A stretch of DNA of 64,000 bases from contig NZ_JAOCCU010000001.1 of the NCBI RefSeq assembly GCF_029840635.1, positions 244,097 to 308,096 of the forward strand, given 5' to 3'. This DNA is from Mitsuaria sp. GD03876. Its GTDB lineage: Bacteria > Pseudomonadota > Gammaproteobacteria > Burkholderiales > Burkholderiaceae_C. Below, in pieces: positions 1-7,943 of this stretch. Position 1 is the first letter of the stretch; the number at the start of each line of letters is the position of its first letter. A program made the position numbers and the translations under genes. Under the pieces are notes generated by a model. That model did not search any database, was not told where the DNA came from, and saw only the letters and a list, made by a program, of their open reading frames with translations.

Positions 1-1
1 T

Positions 2-190
2 ATCGCCGACCACCATTCCCTCGCCCTTCACGTGCATGAGATCGCCTGCCAGGTCCAGTGGACCGCGGTCGGCGACCATGAATCGGTGCTGGGATGCGAA
101 GCGGCGCTGCCCTATCTGCTGGACCACGCCCCCGCGACGTTCGCCGAGCCGGCCCCTGCCGTCGTGTCGACAGACCGCCACGCCGCGTGA
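2..190 (+). CDS. C-terminal fragment of an unrecognised protein
   Basis: An open frame enters the window from the left and ends at a TGA at 188-190, giving the last 62 residues of a protein. The tail is rich in His, Ala and Pro and shows no motif I recognise. It precedes the BON lipoprotein by 34 bases on the same strand and may be its upstream neighbour in a transcript. Function is unknown; the upstream part of the gene is needed to say more. Confidence 0.45.
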   Translation: MADHHSLALHVHEIACQVQWTAVGDHESVLGCEAALPYLLDHAPATFAEPAPAVVSTDRHAA

Positions 191-224
191 GTCCGAGCCC
201 TGTCATCAATCCAAGGAGATCAAC

Positions 225-542
225 ATGATGATTCGAGCCACCGTTCTCGCCCTGGCCACCGCTGTGGGCGCCATCACGATGCTGCCGGGTTGCGCGGTCA
301 CGCGCGGCCAGTCCTCGGTCGGCGAGTACGTCGACGACGCGGCCGTCACCACCGCGGTGAAGTCCAAGTTCGTCGAGGCCAAGAGCGTCGACGCCAGCTC
401 CATCCACGTCGAGACGCTGCAGGGCGAGGTGATGCTGTCGGGCTTCGCCAAGAGCGCCACCGAGAAGGCCGATGCCGAGCGCCTGGCCCGCGAGGTCAAG
501 GGCGTGAAGCGCGTGAAGAACGAGATCGCGATCCGCAACTGA
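225..542 (+). CDS. BON-domain lipoprotein
   Basis: 105-residue small envelope protein. Residues 1-23 form a lipoprotein signal ending in the lipobox LPGC (lipidated Cys23). The rest is one BON (OsmY/nodulation) domain of about 65 residues, with the typical ITT-like helix start (VTTAVKSKF), the V-x-L-SG turn (VMLSGFAKS) and the closing V-K-x-V-K-N motif. BON domains are thought to bind phospholipid or membrane surfaces and are often induced by osmotic or envelope stress. The start is ATG 225, chosen because AAGGAG lies just upstream at 213-218; an earlier in-frame start at 36 has no such site. A related BON lipoprotein lies at 3415. Confidence 0.85.
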   Translation: MMIRATVLALATAVGAITMLPGCAVTRGQSSVGEYVDDAAVTTAVKSKFVEAKSVDASSIHVETLQGEVMLSGFAKSATEKADAERLAREVKGVKRVKNEIAIRN

Positions 543-597
543 CGCGCTTTCCCGATCCGCGCCCGCCGGCGGCTTGACCGACCGCCCCAGGGCGCCC

Positions 598-641
598 CGC
601 GCGAACGGACGGCGTGCGCACGCATCCCGTCCGTTCGCGCG
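598..641. repeat. 15-bp perfect inverted repeat (stem-loop)
   Basis: CGCGCGAACGGACGG at 598-612 is repeated in reverse complement at 627-641. The 14-nt spacer contains its own palindrome CGTGCGCACG (613-622). The element lies between the BON gene and the response regulator. It has no T-run, so it could be a structural terminator, an mRNA stabiliser, or an operator for the gene starting at 683. Confidence 0.6.
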
Positions 642-682
642 CACCCGCCTGTGGTTTCGTTTCGAGCAGTACGCGAGCCCCC

Positions 683-1099
683 ATGGACGCCCATCCCGCC
701 AGCGCCGCCCTCACCTGCTTCCTCGTCGAGGACAACGCCGTCATCCGGGAGAACCTGGTGGCGACGCTCGAGGAGATGGTGGACCTGCGGGTGCTGGGCC
801 ACGCGGTCGACGAGCCCGGCGCGCTGCGCTGGCTCTCGGGCGAGCACCCGGGCTGCGACCTGGTGATCATCGACATCTTCCTGGCGCAGGGCACCGGGCT
901 GAACGTGCTGCGCGCGGCCCAGGAGCGGCTGCCCGGCGCGCGCCGCGTCGTGCTCAGCAACTACGCCACGCCCGACATGCGCCAGCGCTGCCTGGCGCTG
1001 GGGGCGGACAAGGTGTTCGACAAGTCGGCCGAGCTCGAGGACCTGCTGGCCTACTGCGGCGGACTGGCCGATGCGGCTACTCGATCAGCCCGTTCTTGA
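683..1099 (+). CDS. Single-domain response regulator (receiver only)
   Basis: 138 residues making up a lone CheY-like receiver domain: acidic pair ED near residues 16-17 (FLVEDNAVI), phospho-acceptor Asp64 in VIIDIFL, the switch Ser in VVLSNYA, and the conserved Lys in DKVFDKSAE. There is no DNA-binding or output domain, so it probably works by protein interaction or as a phosphate sink. The last 23 bases overlap the convergent NarL-type regulator at 1077-1709, and a CHASE3 histidine kinase follows at 1755, so it is plausibly part of the same signalling unit. Start ATG 683 begins right at the receiver fold; the frame is open further upstream without supporting homology. Confidence 0.8.
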   Translation: MDAHPASAALTCFLVEDNAVIRENLVATLEEMVDLRVLGHAVDEPGALRWLSGEHPGCDLVIIDIFLAQGTGLNVLRAAQERLPGARRVVLSNYATPDMRQRCLALGADKVFDKSAELEDLLAYCGGLADAATRSARS

Positions 1100-1709
1100 G
1101 GGCGTAATACGTCAGCTCGCTGTTGGTGTTCAACGCGAGCTTCTCCAGCACGCGCGACCGGTACGTGGACACGGTCTTGACGCTCAGCGACATGCCGTCG
1201 GCGATGTGGCCGACCGTCTCGCCGCGCGCCAGGCGCAGGAAGACCTGCAACTCGCGCTCGGACAGCGTGTCGTGCGGGGCCTGGTCGGCCGGGGCGCCCA
1301 GGCCCTCGGCCAGCAGCTCGGCCACGGCGGGGGTGATGTACTTGCGGCCGCGGAACACGGTCCGGATCGCCGTGGCGATCTCCTCGGGGTCGCATTCCTT
1401 GTTCAGGTAGCCGCTGGCGCCCTGGCGCAGCAGCGTGGTCGCGTAGTGGGTCTCGGGGAAGCCGCTGAGGATCAGCACCGGCAGTTCGGGCTTGCGGGCC
1501 TTGATGGCGGCCAGCGTCTCCACGCCGCTCTGGTCGGGCAGCGAGAGGTCCATCAGCATCACGTCGAGCTCGCCGGCGCGGACCAGGTCCAGCGCCTCGC
1601 GGCCGGAGCTGGCCTCGCCGGTGACGCGCAGGTCGACTTGTTCGGAGAGGAATTGCCGCAGCCCGGCGCGGACAATCGCGTGGTCGTCGACGATGGCGAT
1701 TCGGATCAT
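1077..1709 (-). CDS. NarL/FixJ-family response regulator
   Basis: 210-residue DNA-binding response regulator. Residues 1-120 are a receiver with acidic residues DD at 8-9 and phospho-acceptor Asp54 (MLMDLSLPD). The C-terminal 65 residues are a LuxR-type helix-turn-helix (LSERELQVFLRLARGET ... SVKTVSTYRSR). It is divergent from the CHASE3 kinase with only 45 bases between the starts, so the two share a promoter region and probably form a two-component pair. The ATG at 1709 is preferred over an in-frame TTG at 1724 because MIRIAIVDDH is the usual N-terminus of the family. Its 3' end overlaps the convergent receiver gene. Confidence 0.9.
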   Translation of the reverse strand: MIRIAIVDDHAIVRAGLRQFLSEQVDLRVTGEASSGREALDLVRAGELDVMLMDLSLPDQSGVETLAAIKARKPELPVLILSGFPETHYATTLLRQGASGYLNKECDPEEIATAIRTVFRGRKYITPAVAELLAEGLGAPADQAPHDTLSERELQVFLRLARGETVGHIADGMSLSVKTVSTYRSRVLEKLALNTNSELTYYALKNGLIE

Positions 1710-1754
1710 GGTGGCGATGGTCAAGTGAGCGAAATCGCTCGGGGAGTGTAGAGG

Positions 1755-3251
1755 ATGAGCCTGAAGGACACCGTCACGAACCTGGGTCGCAAGACCTGGG
1801 CGATGCCGCTGGGTGTGTTCGTGGCCCTGTTGATGATCCTGATCAGCGAGCTGGCCTACTTCGGCGCCGTCTCGCAGATGGACCGCCTGGACACGCTGGG
1901 CCGGGCCCGGATGGAACTGCTCCGGCTGATGGCCCGCGTGACCGACGCGGAGTCAGGGCAACGGGGATACCTGATCACCCGCCGCCCCGAGTACCTGGAC
2001 CCCTACCGCTTCGCCGCCGAGGACGCCTCCCAGGGCCTGAGCGCGCTGCAGCGCATGTACGCGCAGGTCGGCGCCGCGGACGCCGAGCACCGCAGCCAGG
2101 AGATCGCCGGCGCCGTCGGCGCCAAGCTCAGCGAGCTGCAGGAGGTGCTCAAGCTCTACGAGAACGGCCGCGAGTCCGCCGGCCGCGAGCTGATGATGAC
2201 CGACATCGGCCGCGACCAGATGGAGCAGATCCGGCGCCGCTCGGCCGAGCTGCTGGCCGATGAGAACCGCCGCATCGCGCTGGGCACCGGCCAGGTCTAT
2301 GACACGCTGATGCTCAGCCGCATCGGCGTGGCCGGCATGACGCTGCTGAGCCTGATCGTGTTCGTGCTGTTCGTGCGCAAGAGCCGCGCGCTGGACGAGC
2401 AGCGCGCCGAGCAGGCCCAGGAGGTGCGCGCCGAGCGCGACCGGCTCGAGGTCGAGGTCGCGCGCCGCACGGCCGAGCTGACGCAGCTCGCCCGCCACCT
2501 GCAGACCGCGCGCGAGGACGAGCGCGCGCGCCTGGCCCGCGACCTGCACGACGAGCTCGGCGCGCTGCTGACCGCGGCCAAGCTCGACGTCGCGCGGCTG
2601 CGGCCCAAGCTGCAGGCCGGGGCGCCCGAGCTGATGCAGCGCCTGACCCACCTGACCGAGACCCTCAACAGCGGCATCGCGCTCAAGCGCCGGATCATCG
2701 AGGACCTGCGGCCGTCCACGCTCGACCAGCTCGGCCTGGTGCCGGCGCTGGAGATCCTGTGCCGCGAGACGGCCGAGCGCCTGGGCGTGCCGATCCACCT
2801 GGCGCTGGACCCGGCGGTGGCGCTGCCGCCCAGCGCGCAGCTGACCGCCTTCCGCCTGGTGCAGGAGGCGCTGACCAACATGGCCAAGTACGCGCAGGCG
2901 ACCGAGGCCACCGTGTCGCTGCAGCGCGAGTACGCGCAGGCGATGGTCACCGTGACCGACAACGGCTGCGGCTTCGATCCGGAGCGGCTCTCGCTGGGCT
3001 CGCACGGGCTGCTGGGCATGCGTTTCCGCGTCGAGGCCGAGCGCGGCCAGCTGCGGCTGCGCAGCGCGCCGGGGCAGGGCACCGAGGTGCGCGCCTGGCT
3101 GCCGCTGCAGCGCGACGAGCCGGAGATCCCGCGCATCGACTTCCCGATCCCCGGCATGCCGGGCACGGGCCAGCCGGGGGCGGGCGGCCCCGCGCCTTCG
3201 CCCTCGCCGGCGGAAGGCGGCGGCACGCCACCGGCCGGCGGCGGGCTGTAG
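1755..3251 (+). CDS. CHASE3 sensor histidine kinase (NarX/DegS type)
   Basis: 498 residues. Membrane segment at about 17-38, a CHASE3 extracytoplasmic sensor (motif TDAESGQRGYLITRRPEYL), a second membrane segment at about 193-212 (GMTLLSLIVFVLFV), a coiled coil, then a HisKA_3 dimerisation domain with phospho-acceptor His265 in ARDLHDELG. A HATPase_c domain follows (N box around TNMAKYAQA, DNGCGFDP, GLLGM). The last ~45 residues are a Pro/Gly-rich tail outside known domains. Kinases of this type phosphorylate NarL-like regulators, which fits the divergent gene at 1077-1709. The signal sensed is unknown. Confidence 0.9.
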   Translation: MSLKDTVTNLGRKTWAMPLGVFVALLMILISELAYFGAVSQMDRLDTLGRARMELLRLMARVTDAESGQRGYLITRRPEYLDPYRFAAEDASQGLSALQRMYAQVGAADAEHRSQEIAGAVGAKLSELQEVLKLYENGRESAGRELMMTDIGRDQMEQIRRRSAELLADENRRIALGTGQVYDTLMLSRIGVAGMTLLSLIVFVLFVRKSRALDEQRAEQAQEVRAERDRLEVEVARRTAELTQLARHLQTAREDERARLARDLHDELGALLTAAKLDVARLRPKLQAGAPELMQRLTHLTETLNSGIALKRRIIEDLRPSTLDQLGLVPALEILCRETAERLGVPIHLALDPAVALPPSAQLTAFRLVQEALTNMAKYAQATEATVSLQREYAQAMVTVTDNGCGFDPERLSLGSHGLLGMRFRVEAERGQLRLRSAPGQGTEVRAWLPLQRDEPEIPRIDFPIPGMPGTGQPGAGGPAPSPSPAEGGGTPPAGGGL

Positions 3252-3414
3252 GCCCGTTCCTACGCCGGGCCGGGACGGCGGGCGACCGGCGCTTCCGGCG
3301 GCCACCGACCCGCGGCGAGCGAGGCGCTGCCTAGAGTGGTTGTCATGGTCCGCGGCCCACCCGCGGAATTCCGCGACACCCGCGCATCTCGCGAACCCGC
3401 GAAAGGAGCTCGTC

Positions 3415-3861
3415 ATGAAGCACGCTTCCCGCCCCACTTCCCTGGTCCTGATCCTGCCGGCCGTGGTCGCCGCCGTCGCGCTGGCCGCCTGCGGCCGCGA
3501 GGACGATGACCGCACCGCCGGCCAGCGCCTGGACGACGGCATCTCCAAGATGGAGCAGAAGTCCGACCAGGCCCGCCAGGACACGCGCCAGGCCGTGGAC
3601 AACATGGGCAACAAGATGGAACGCACCGCCGACAAGGTGGGCGCGGCCGTCGACGACGCCCAGATCACCACCTCGATCAAGACCGCGCTGGCGGGCGACC
3701 CCAAGCTCAGCGCGCTGGACGTGAAGGTCGAGACCGAACACGGCCACGTGACGCTGGACGGCACGGCGCCGGACCTGGCGGCGCGCGACCGCGCCGGCTC
3801 GATGGCGCTGGCCGCCAAGGGTGTCCAGTCGGTCAACAACCGCATCAAGGTCAACGGCTGA
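3415..3861 (+). CDS. BON-domain lipoprotein with helical linker
   Basis: 148 residues: lipoprotein signal with lipobox LAAC (Cys26), an acidic stretch (GREDDD), a heptad-like charged helix of about 45 residues (KMEQKSDQARQDTRQAVDNM), then a C-terminal BON domain from about residue 80 (ITTSIKTAL ... HVTLDGTAPD ... GVQSVNNRIKV). It resembles the protein at 225-542 but has the extra helix. It probably sits on the periplasmic face of a membrane and serves envelope stress tolerance, as OsmY-like proteins do. ATG 3415 follows the strong site GAAAGGAG. A rho-independent terminator follows at 3922. Confidence 0.85.
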   Translation: MKHASRPTSLVLILPAVVAAVALAACGREDDDRTAGQRLDDGISKMEQKSDQARQDTRQAVDNMGNKMERTADKVGAAVDDAQITTSIKTALAGDPKLSALDVKVETEHGHVTLDGTAPDLAARDRAGSMALAAKGVQSVNNRIKVNG

Positions 3862-3921
3862 CCGACCTTGTCGGCTGATCAAGGTCGGCGGCTGATCTCC
3901 TCCTCTGCAGCCGGCCGACCG

Positions 3922-3960
3922 AGCCCCGGCCCGCGTTCGACGCGGTGCCGGGGCTTTCTT
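3922..3960 (+). terminator. Rho-independent terminator
   Basis: AGCCCCGGC (3922-3930) pairs with GCCGGGGCT (3947-3955), with an inner CCGCG/CGCGG stem, followed by TTTCTT. It ends the BON lipoprotein transcript. Confidence 0.8.
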
Positions 3961-4113
3961 CATCCCGGTCTTGTCATGTCCGTGTCGCTTTCTTGCCGAT
4001 GCGTGAACGGTCTTCACGCCGTTGTCACGCCCGCTGCCTAGCGTGCCGCCCTGTTCCGCCGCGGGGCTCGCGGGAAGCGCCGGGCGGAACGATCCGAGAC
4101 CAGAAAGATCGAC

Positions 4114-6240
4114 ATGACGCACACGACCGTCCGTTCCGCCACCGGCCTGCGCCGCCTGGGCCTGTTCCTGATGACCGCCACCGCGATCGCGGCGCTGAGC
4201 GCCTGCGGCAGCGACGACGACACGCCCGCGGCGCCGACGATCCAGTCGCGCCTGGTGGACGCGCCGGTGGAAGGCGTCAGCTACGCGCTCGCGCCCAGCG
4301 GCCAGTCCGGCAAGACCGGCGCCAACGGCGCGTTCCCCTGCGTCACCGGCGACACGGTGACCTTCACCGTCGGCGGCGTGACCGTGGGCGCGGCCAAGTG
4401 CGGCGAGACCATCTCCGTCGGCGACCTGGCCGGCACCGCGACGCTGACCGACGACAAGCTGCAGAACCGCCTGGTGTTCCTGCAGGCGCTGGACGAGGAC
4501 GACGATCCCACCAACGGCATCAAGATCGCAGCCGGCGTGCACGACGCGTTCGCCGGCAAGACGCTGGACTTCGCCGCCGTCGCCGCCGAGTTCGACAAGG
4601 CCTTCGCCGCGCTGCTGCCGGCCGGCCAGACCGACGTCTACGGCCAGCCCTACGCGGGCCGCGCGATGAGCGCCGGCCGCCGCCACGCCGCCGTCGACCA
4701 CTACGAATCGACGCTGTCCACGCTGCTGGGCAAGAGCGAGACGAGCAGCTCGACGCAGGCCACCGCCGGCGGCGCCGTCGCGATCACCAAGTTCCAGGTC
4801 AAGGCCGCGGACAACCAGTTCGTCCCCTACGAGGGCAGCAACGCCGACGCCAAGAAGGACTTCCCCAAGGGCTTCTATCCGGCGGTCGGCTCGGGCCTGG
4901 CCTACAAGGGCAAGAACGCCGCGGGCGCGCTGGAGTTCTGGGGCATCACCGACCGCGGTCCCAACGGCGACAGCCCGAACGCGCCGCGTCCGGACAACGG
5001 CGCGATCGTCACCACCAAGATGTTCCCGGCGCCGAGCTTCTCGCCGTCCATCGGCGTGATCACGCTGGGCAAGGACGGCGCGGTCATCTCCGCGCTGAAC
5101 CCGCTGAAGAACGCCGACGGCTCCGCCGTCACCGGCCGCCCGCTGCCCTTCGGCGCGGTCGGCAACAGCGCCGAGGTGCCGCTGTCCGACACGCTGAAGT
5201 ACGACGCCGCCAAGGGCGCCTTCGACGCCAACGGCCTGGACAGCGAGACGCTGATCTACGACGAGGCCAACAAGGCGTTCTGGACCTCGGACGAATACGG
5301 CCCGTTCATCGTGAAGATCGACGCCGCCACCTTCAAGGTCATCAAGCGCTATGCGCCGGGCACCGCCGCGGGCAGCCTGCCCGACGTGCTGAAGAACCGC
5401 CGTCCGAACCGCGGCATGGAAGGCCTGGCGCTGGACACCGCCGCGGGCAAGCTGCACGGCTTCCTGCAAAGCCCGATCGATCCGGTCGACGGCGCCGGCA
5501 AGAGCGTCGAGGTCGTCGACACCAGCGACCTGGACCAGGACGGCAAGACCAACGACAAGGTCAAGGTGCGCGACTTCGCCCAGTTCGCCCGCTGGATCGA
5601 GTTCGATCCGAAGACCGAGACCTCCAAGCTGTACGCCTATCCGCTGAGCTACCCGCTGGCCGCCAAGAACGAGAAGTGGGACCGCAACCGCACCGGCAGC
5701 GCCAAGCTGGGCGACCTGGTGGCGCTGGGCAACGGCAAGTTCATCGTGATCGAGCAGGGCGCGGACGGCGCCGGCGTGGTCCGCAACTTCCTGATGCTGG
5801 TGGAGCTGCCGGCCGGCGCCACCGACATCGCGGGCATCGGCATCGAGCTGGAGAAGAACAGCATCGACGGCGTGACCGCGTCGTCGGTGAGCTGGGCCAA
5901 CGTGGTGAAGCTCAAGAAGACGGTGCTGCTGGACCTGAACGCCGCCGGCTGGAAGGCCGAGAAGGCCGAGGGGCTGGCGATCGTCGACGGCAACACGCTG
6001 GCGCTGATCAACGACAACGACTTCGGCCTGAAGACGATCCTGGTGGACGCCAAGGGCAAGGCCGTCGCCGGCGACCCGACCGAGTGCACCGTCGATGCCA
6101 ACGGCGTGATCGTCCAGGACGGCACCTGCGCCGCCGGCGCGGTGACCTCGCGCGTGACGCGCGGCAACGAGGTGGACCGCCTGACGCACCTGTGGCTGTT
6201 CAAGTTCCCCAAGGCGCTCAACACCTACGGCGCCCAGTGA
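4114..6240 (+). CDS. Phytase-like / esterase-like lipoprotein
   Basis: 708 residues. A lipoprotein signal ends in LSAC (Cys31), followed by an Asp-rich linker. Residues ~60-240 are specific to this protein. From ~240 onward it matches the phytase-like (PF13449) beta-propeller family: FWGITDRGPNGDSPNAP, SETLIYDEANKAFWTSDEYGPFI, NRGMEGLALD, and a C-terminal segment with LALINDNDFGL. Family members are secreted or periplasmic and may release phosphate from organic phosphates, but the activity is mostly unproven. ATG 4114 begins a clear signal sequence. It stands alone, with terminators on both sides, so it is probably monocistronic. Confidence 0.8.
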   Translation: MTHTTVRSATGLRRLGLFLMTATAIAALSACGSDDDTPAAPTIQSRLVDAPVEGVSYALAPSGQSGKTGANGAFPCVTGDTVTFTVGGVTVGAAKCGETISVGDLAGTATLTDDKLQNRLVFLQALDEDDDPTNGIKIAAGVHDAFAGKTLDFAAVAAEFDKAFAALLPAGQTDVYGQPYAGRAMSAGRRHAAVDHYESTLSTLLGKSETSSSTQATAGGAVAITKFQVKAADNQFVPYEGSNADAKKDFPKGFYPAVGSGLAYKGKNAAGALEFWGITDRGPNGDSPNAPRPDNGAIVTTKMFPAPSFSPSIGVITLGKDGAVISALNPLKNADGSAVTGRPLPFGAVGNSAEVPLSDTLKYDAAKGAFDANGLDSETLIYDEANKAFWTSDEYGPFIVKIDAATFKVIKRYAPGTAAGSLPDVLKNRRPNRGMEGLALDTAAGKLHGFLQSPIDPVDGAGKSVEVVDTSDLDQDGKTNDKVKVRDFAQFARWIEFDPKTETSKLYAYPLSYPLAAKNEKWDRNRTGSAKLGDLVALGNGKFIVIEQGADGAGVVRNFLMLVELPAGATDIAGIGIELEKNSIDGVTASSVSWANVVKLKKTVLLDLNAAGWKAEKAEGLAIVDGNTLALINDNDFGLKTILVDAKGKAVAGDPTECTVDANGVIVQDGTCAAGAVTSRVTRGNEVDRLTHLWLFKFPKALNTYGAQ

Positions 6241-6248
6241 TCGGGAAA

Positions 6249-6267
6249 GCCGAGGCCTCGCCTCGGC
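6249..6267 (+). terminator. Hairpin terminator
   Basis: GCCGAGGC (6249-6256), loop CTC, GCCTCGGC (6260-6267), then GGGTCTT. Perfect 8-bp stem 8 bases after the phytase-like gene. Confidence 0.7.
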
Positions 6268-6452
6268 GGGTCTTCCACTGACAAGCTGCCATCCCACATC
6301 GCGCAAGCCGCCGCCGCGATCGCCCTTCAGCGCCGCGCGAACTGACGCGCGCCTCGTCGGTCCGCGTGTCGCCCCGCGCGCCGGCCGCTGGCTGGCAAGG
6401 CGGCCCGGAGCACGGCTAGCATGGGCTCATCCCATCCGATGGAGTTCCGACC

Positions 6453-6908
6453 ATGTACGCCAAGATCCTGGTGCCCGTCGACGGCAGCCCGACCTCCAAC
6501 GCCGGCCTGGCGGAGGCGGTCCGGCTGGCCAAGCTCAGCGGCGGCGAGATCCGCCTGCTGCACGCGCTGGACCTGCAAGCCTTCGCCATGATGTCCAGCG
6601 CCGGCCTGGGCATCACGCCCGACAACTTCGAGCAGATCCGCGCCGGCGGCCAGAAGGTGCTCGACGACGCGTCGGCCGTGGTGAGCGCCGCCGGCATCCG
6701 CGTCACGACCCACCTCAGCGAGAGCCTGGCCTCGCGCGTCAGCGATCTCGTCGGCGAGGAAGGCAAGGCCTGGGGCGCCGAGGTCATCGTGCTGGGCACG
6801 CACGGCCGGCGCGGTCTTTCGCGCGCGCTGCTCGGCAGCGACGCCGAACTGATCGTGCGTTACGCCACCGTGCCGGTGCTGCTGGTGCGCGGCCCCGAGC
6901 CGGCGTGA
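6453..6908 (+). CDS. Universal stress protein (UspA family)
   Basis: 151-residue single Usp domain. It begins with the usual beta strand MYAKILVPVDGSP (Asp10 in the nucleotide site) and ends with the ATP-binding signature G-x2-G-x9-G-S seen as GTHGRRGLSRALLGS, then VPVLLVRG. Proteins of this family bind ATP and help cells survive starvation, oxidants or respiratory arrest. It is monocistronic, with a terminator-like hairpin at 6914-6946. The cytoplasmic location is inferred from the lack of a signal. Confidence 0.9.
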   Translation: MYAKILVPVDGSPTSNAGLAEAVRLAKLSGGEIRLLHALDLQAFAMMSSAGLGITPDNFEQIRAGGQKVLDDASAVVSAAGIRVTTHLSESLASRVSDLVGEEGKAWGAEVIVLGTHGRRGLSRALLGSDAELIVRYATVPVLLVRGPEPA

Positions 6909-6913
6909 TCCAG

Positions 6914-6946
6914 CGCGCGCGGCATCGGAAAACCGATGGCCCGCGC
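6914..6946 (+). terminator. Hairpin after the Usp gene
   Basis: CATCGG (6923-6928), loop AAAA, CCGATG (6933-6938). The stem is extended by flanking GCGCGC/CGCGCG with a small bulge, and GGGGTTCT follows. Probable intrinsic terminator. Confidence 0.55.
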
Positions 6947-7016
6947 GGCGGGGTTCTCCACTGACGGTCCCGCGGGCGCAACGGGCGCCCGCGCCTGGCC
7001 CACCTGGAGATCGAGG

Positions 7017-7835
7017 ATGTATTCCCGCCTGAACCATTCACCGCCACAACCTCTGTACGACGCGATGTCCCCGGCGGATCCGCCCGCCGGGGATGCCGAC
7101 TACGTCAACATGTCGCCGAGGCGGGCGCGCCCCGGCGATGCCGGCGCGGCCTCCGGGCCCGACGCGCGGACGCCGGCGGCGCGCGGCCCCGTGAGCAGCC
7201 ACCACGCGGCGATGCTCGAGATCCAACAGGCGGCACGGGACGCGCGCGAGGCGAAGAAGAAGTTCGTGGACGCCGGGGGGCTCGAGGCATGGACGAACCC
7301 TCGCACCCCGTGGGGCGCGGCGTTGCAGGACCTGCAGCGGCGTCAGGTCGAGCTCATGACCGCCGACTACGACGCGGGGCCGCTCAAGCCGCTCCGGAGC
7401 TGGACGTCCTACGGCGCGGGCAAGGCCATCACGGCCTTCGTCGAGGAGCCTTTCCGCCACGCGCACCGGACGCTGCTGGAGGACATCGAGGGCGAAGCCC
7501 GGTTGGCGCACGATCGACACGGCCTGGAAAGCGCGACGGCGCGCGCCCTGATCCTGGACGCGGGCATGGCGACGATCGTGGCGGCACTTGAACCCGGGCA
7601 ACGGGACAAGTGGCTCAAGCGCGCGACGCCGGCGAACTTCGGCAGGGCCTACGAGTGGCTGACGGACAGGACGCCGCATCGCGAGGACTACCGCGCGACG
7701 ATGGTCGGGCACCTGCATCGCGTCACCCAGCGGATCTCGAGAGACGCCCAGGCGCAGGCCCAGGCCCGGCATGAGGCACAGGTGCCGGCAAGCGTCGCGC
7801 CGCCGCCGAACGACTACGAGCCGATCGGTGCCTGA
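7017..7835 (+). CDS. Unrecognised protein with tyrosine motifs (possible effector)
   Basis: 272 residues with no family I recognise, no signal peptide and no membrane segment. The N-terminal ~60 residues are disordered in character (Pro, Ala, Ser, Asp rich) and hold a repeated Y-x-x-M-S-P motif: Tyr14 (YDAMSP) and Tyr29 (YVNMSP). The middle (about 65-245) is mainly helical and charged. The extreme C-terminus ends in NDYEPIGA with Tyr267. YxxM resembles the phosphotyrosine site bound by PI3-kinase SH2 domains, and YEPI resembles Src-kinase-type sites, as in bacterial effectors phosphorylated inside host cells. That similarity is only a motif match. ATG 7017 follows GGAGATCGAGG. Confidence 0.6.
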   Translation: MYSRLNHSPPQPLYDAMSPADPPAGDADYVNMSPRRARPGDAGAASGPDARTPAARGPVSSHHAAMLEIQQAARDAREAKKKFVDAGGLEAWTNPRTPWGAALQDLQRRQVELMTADYDAGPLKPLRSWTSYGAGKAITAFVEEPFRHAHRTLLEDIEGEARLAHDRHGLESATARALILDAGMATIVAALEPGQRDKWLKRATPANFGRAYEWLTDRTPHREDYRATMVGHLHRVTQRISRDAQAQAQARHEAQVPASVAPPPNDYEPIGA

Positions 7836-7866
7836 AGCCGGGCGCCGCTGACCAGACGGGTCAACC

Positions 7867-7888
7867 CGAGGTGTCGTCCGGCACCTCG
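7867..7888. repeat. Short inverted repeat
   Basis: CGAGGTG (7867-7873) and CACCTCG (7882-7888) form a 7-bp stem between the unknown gene and the M13 peptidase. There is no T-run, so it is only a weak terminator candidate. Confidence 0.3.
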
Positions 7889-7943
7889 CGGCGCGGGGGC
7901 GCTGGCGGAGAATGCCCGCCAGCAATTACTTCCGTCGTCGAGC

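Noticed and set aside
3343..6306. 987-residue minus-strand frame
   Set aside because: Antisense to the BON and phytase-like genes; Val/Arg/Gly/Gln-rich shadow.
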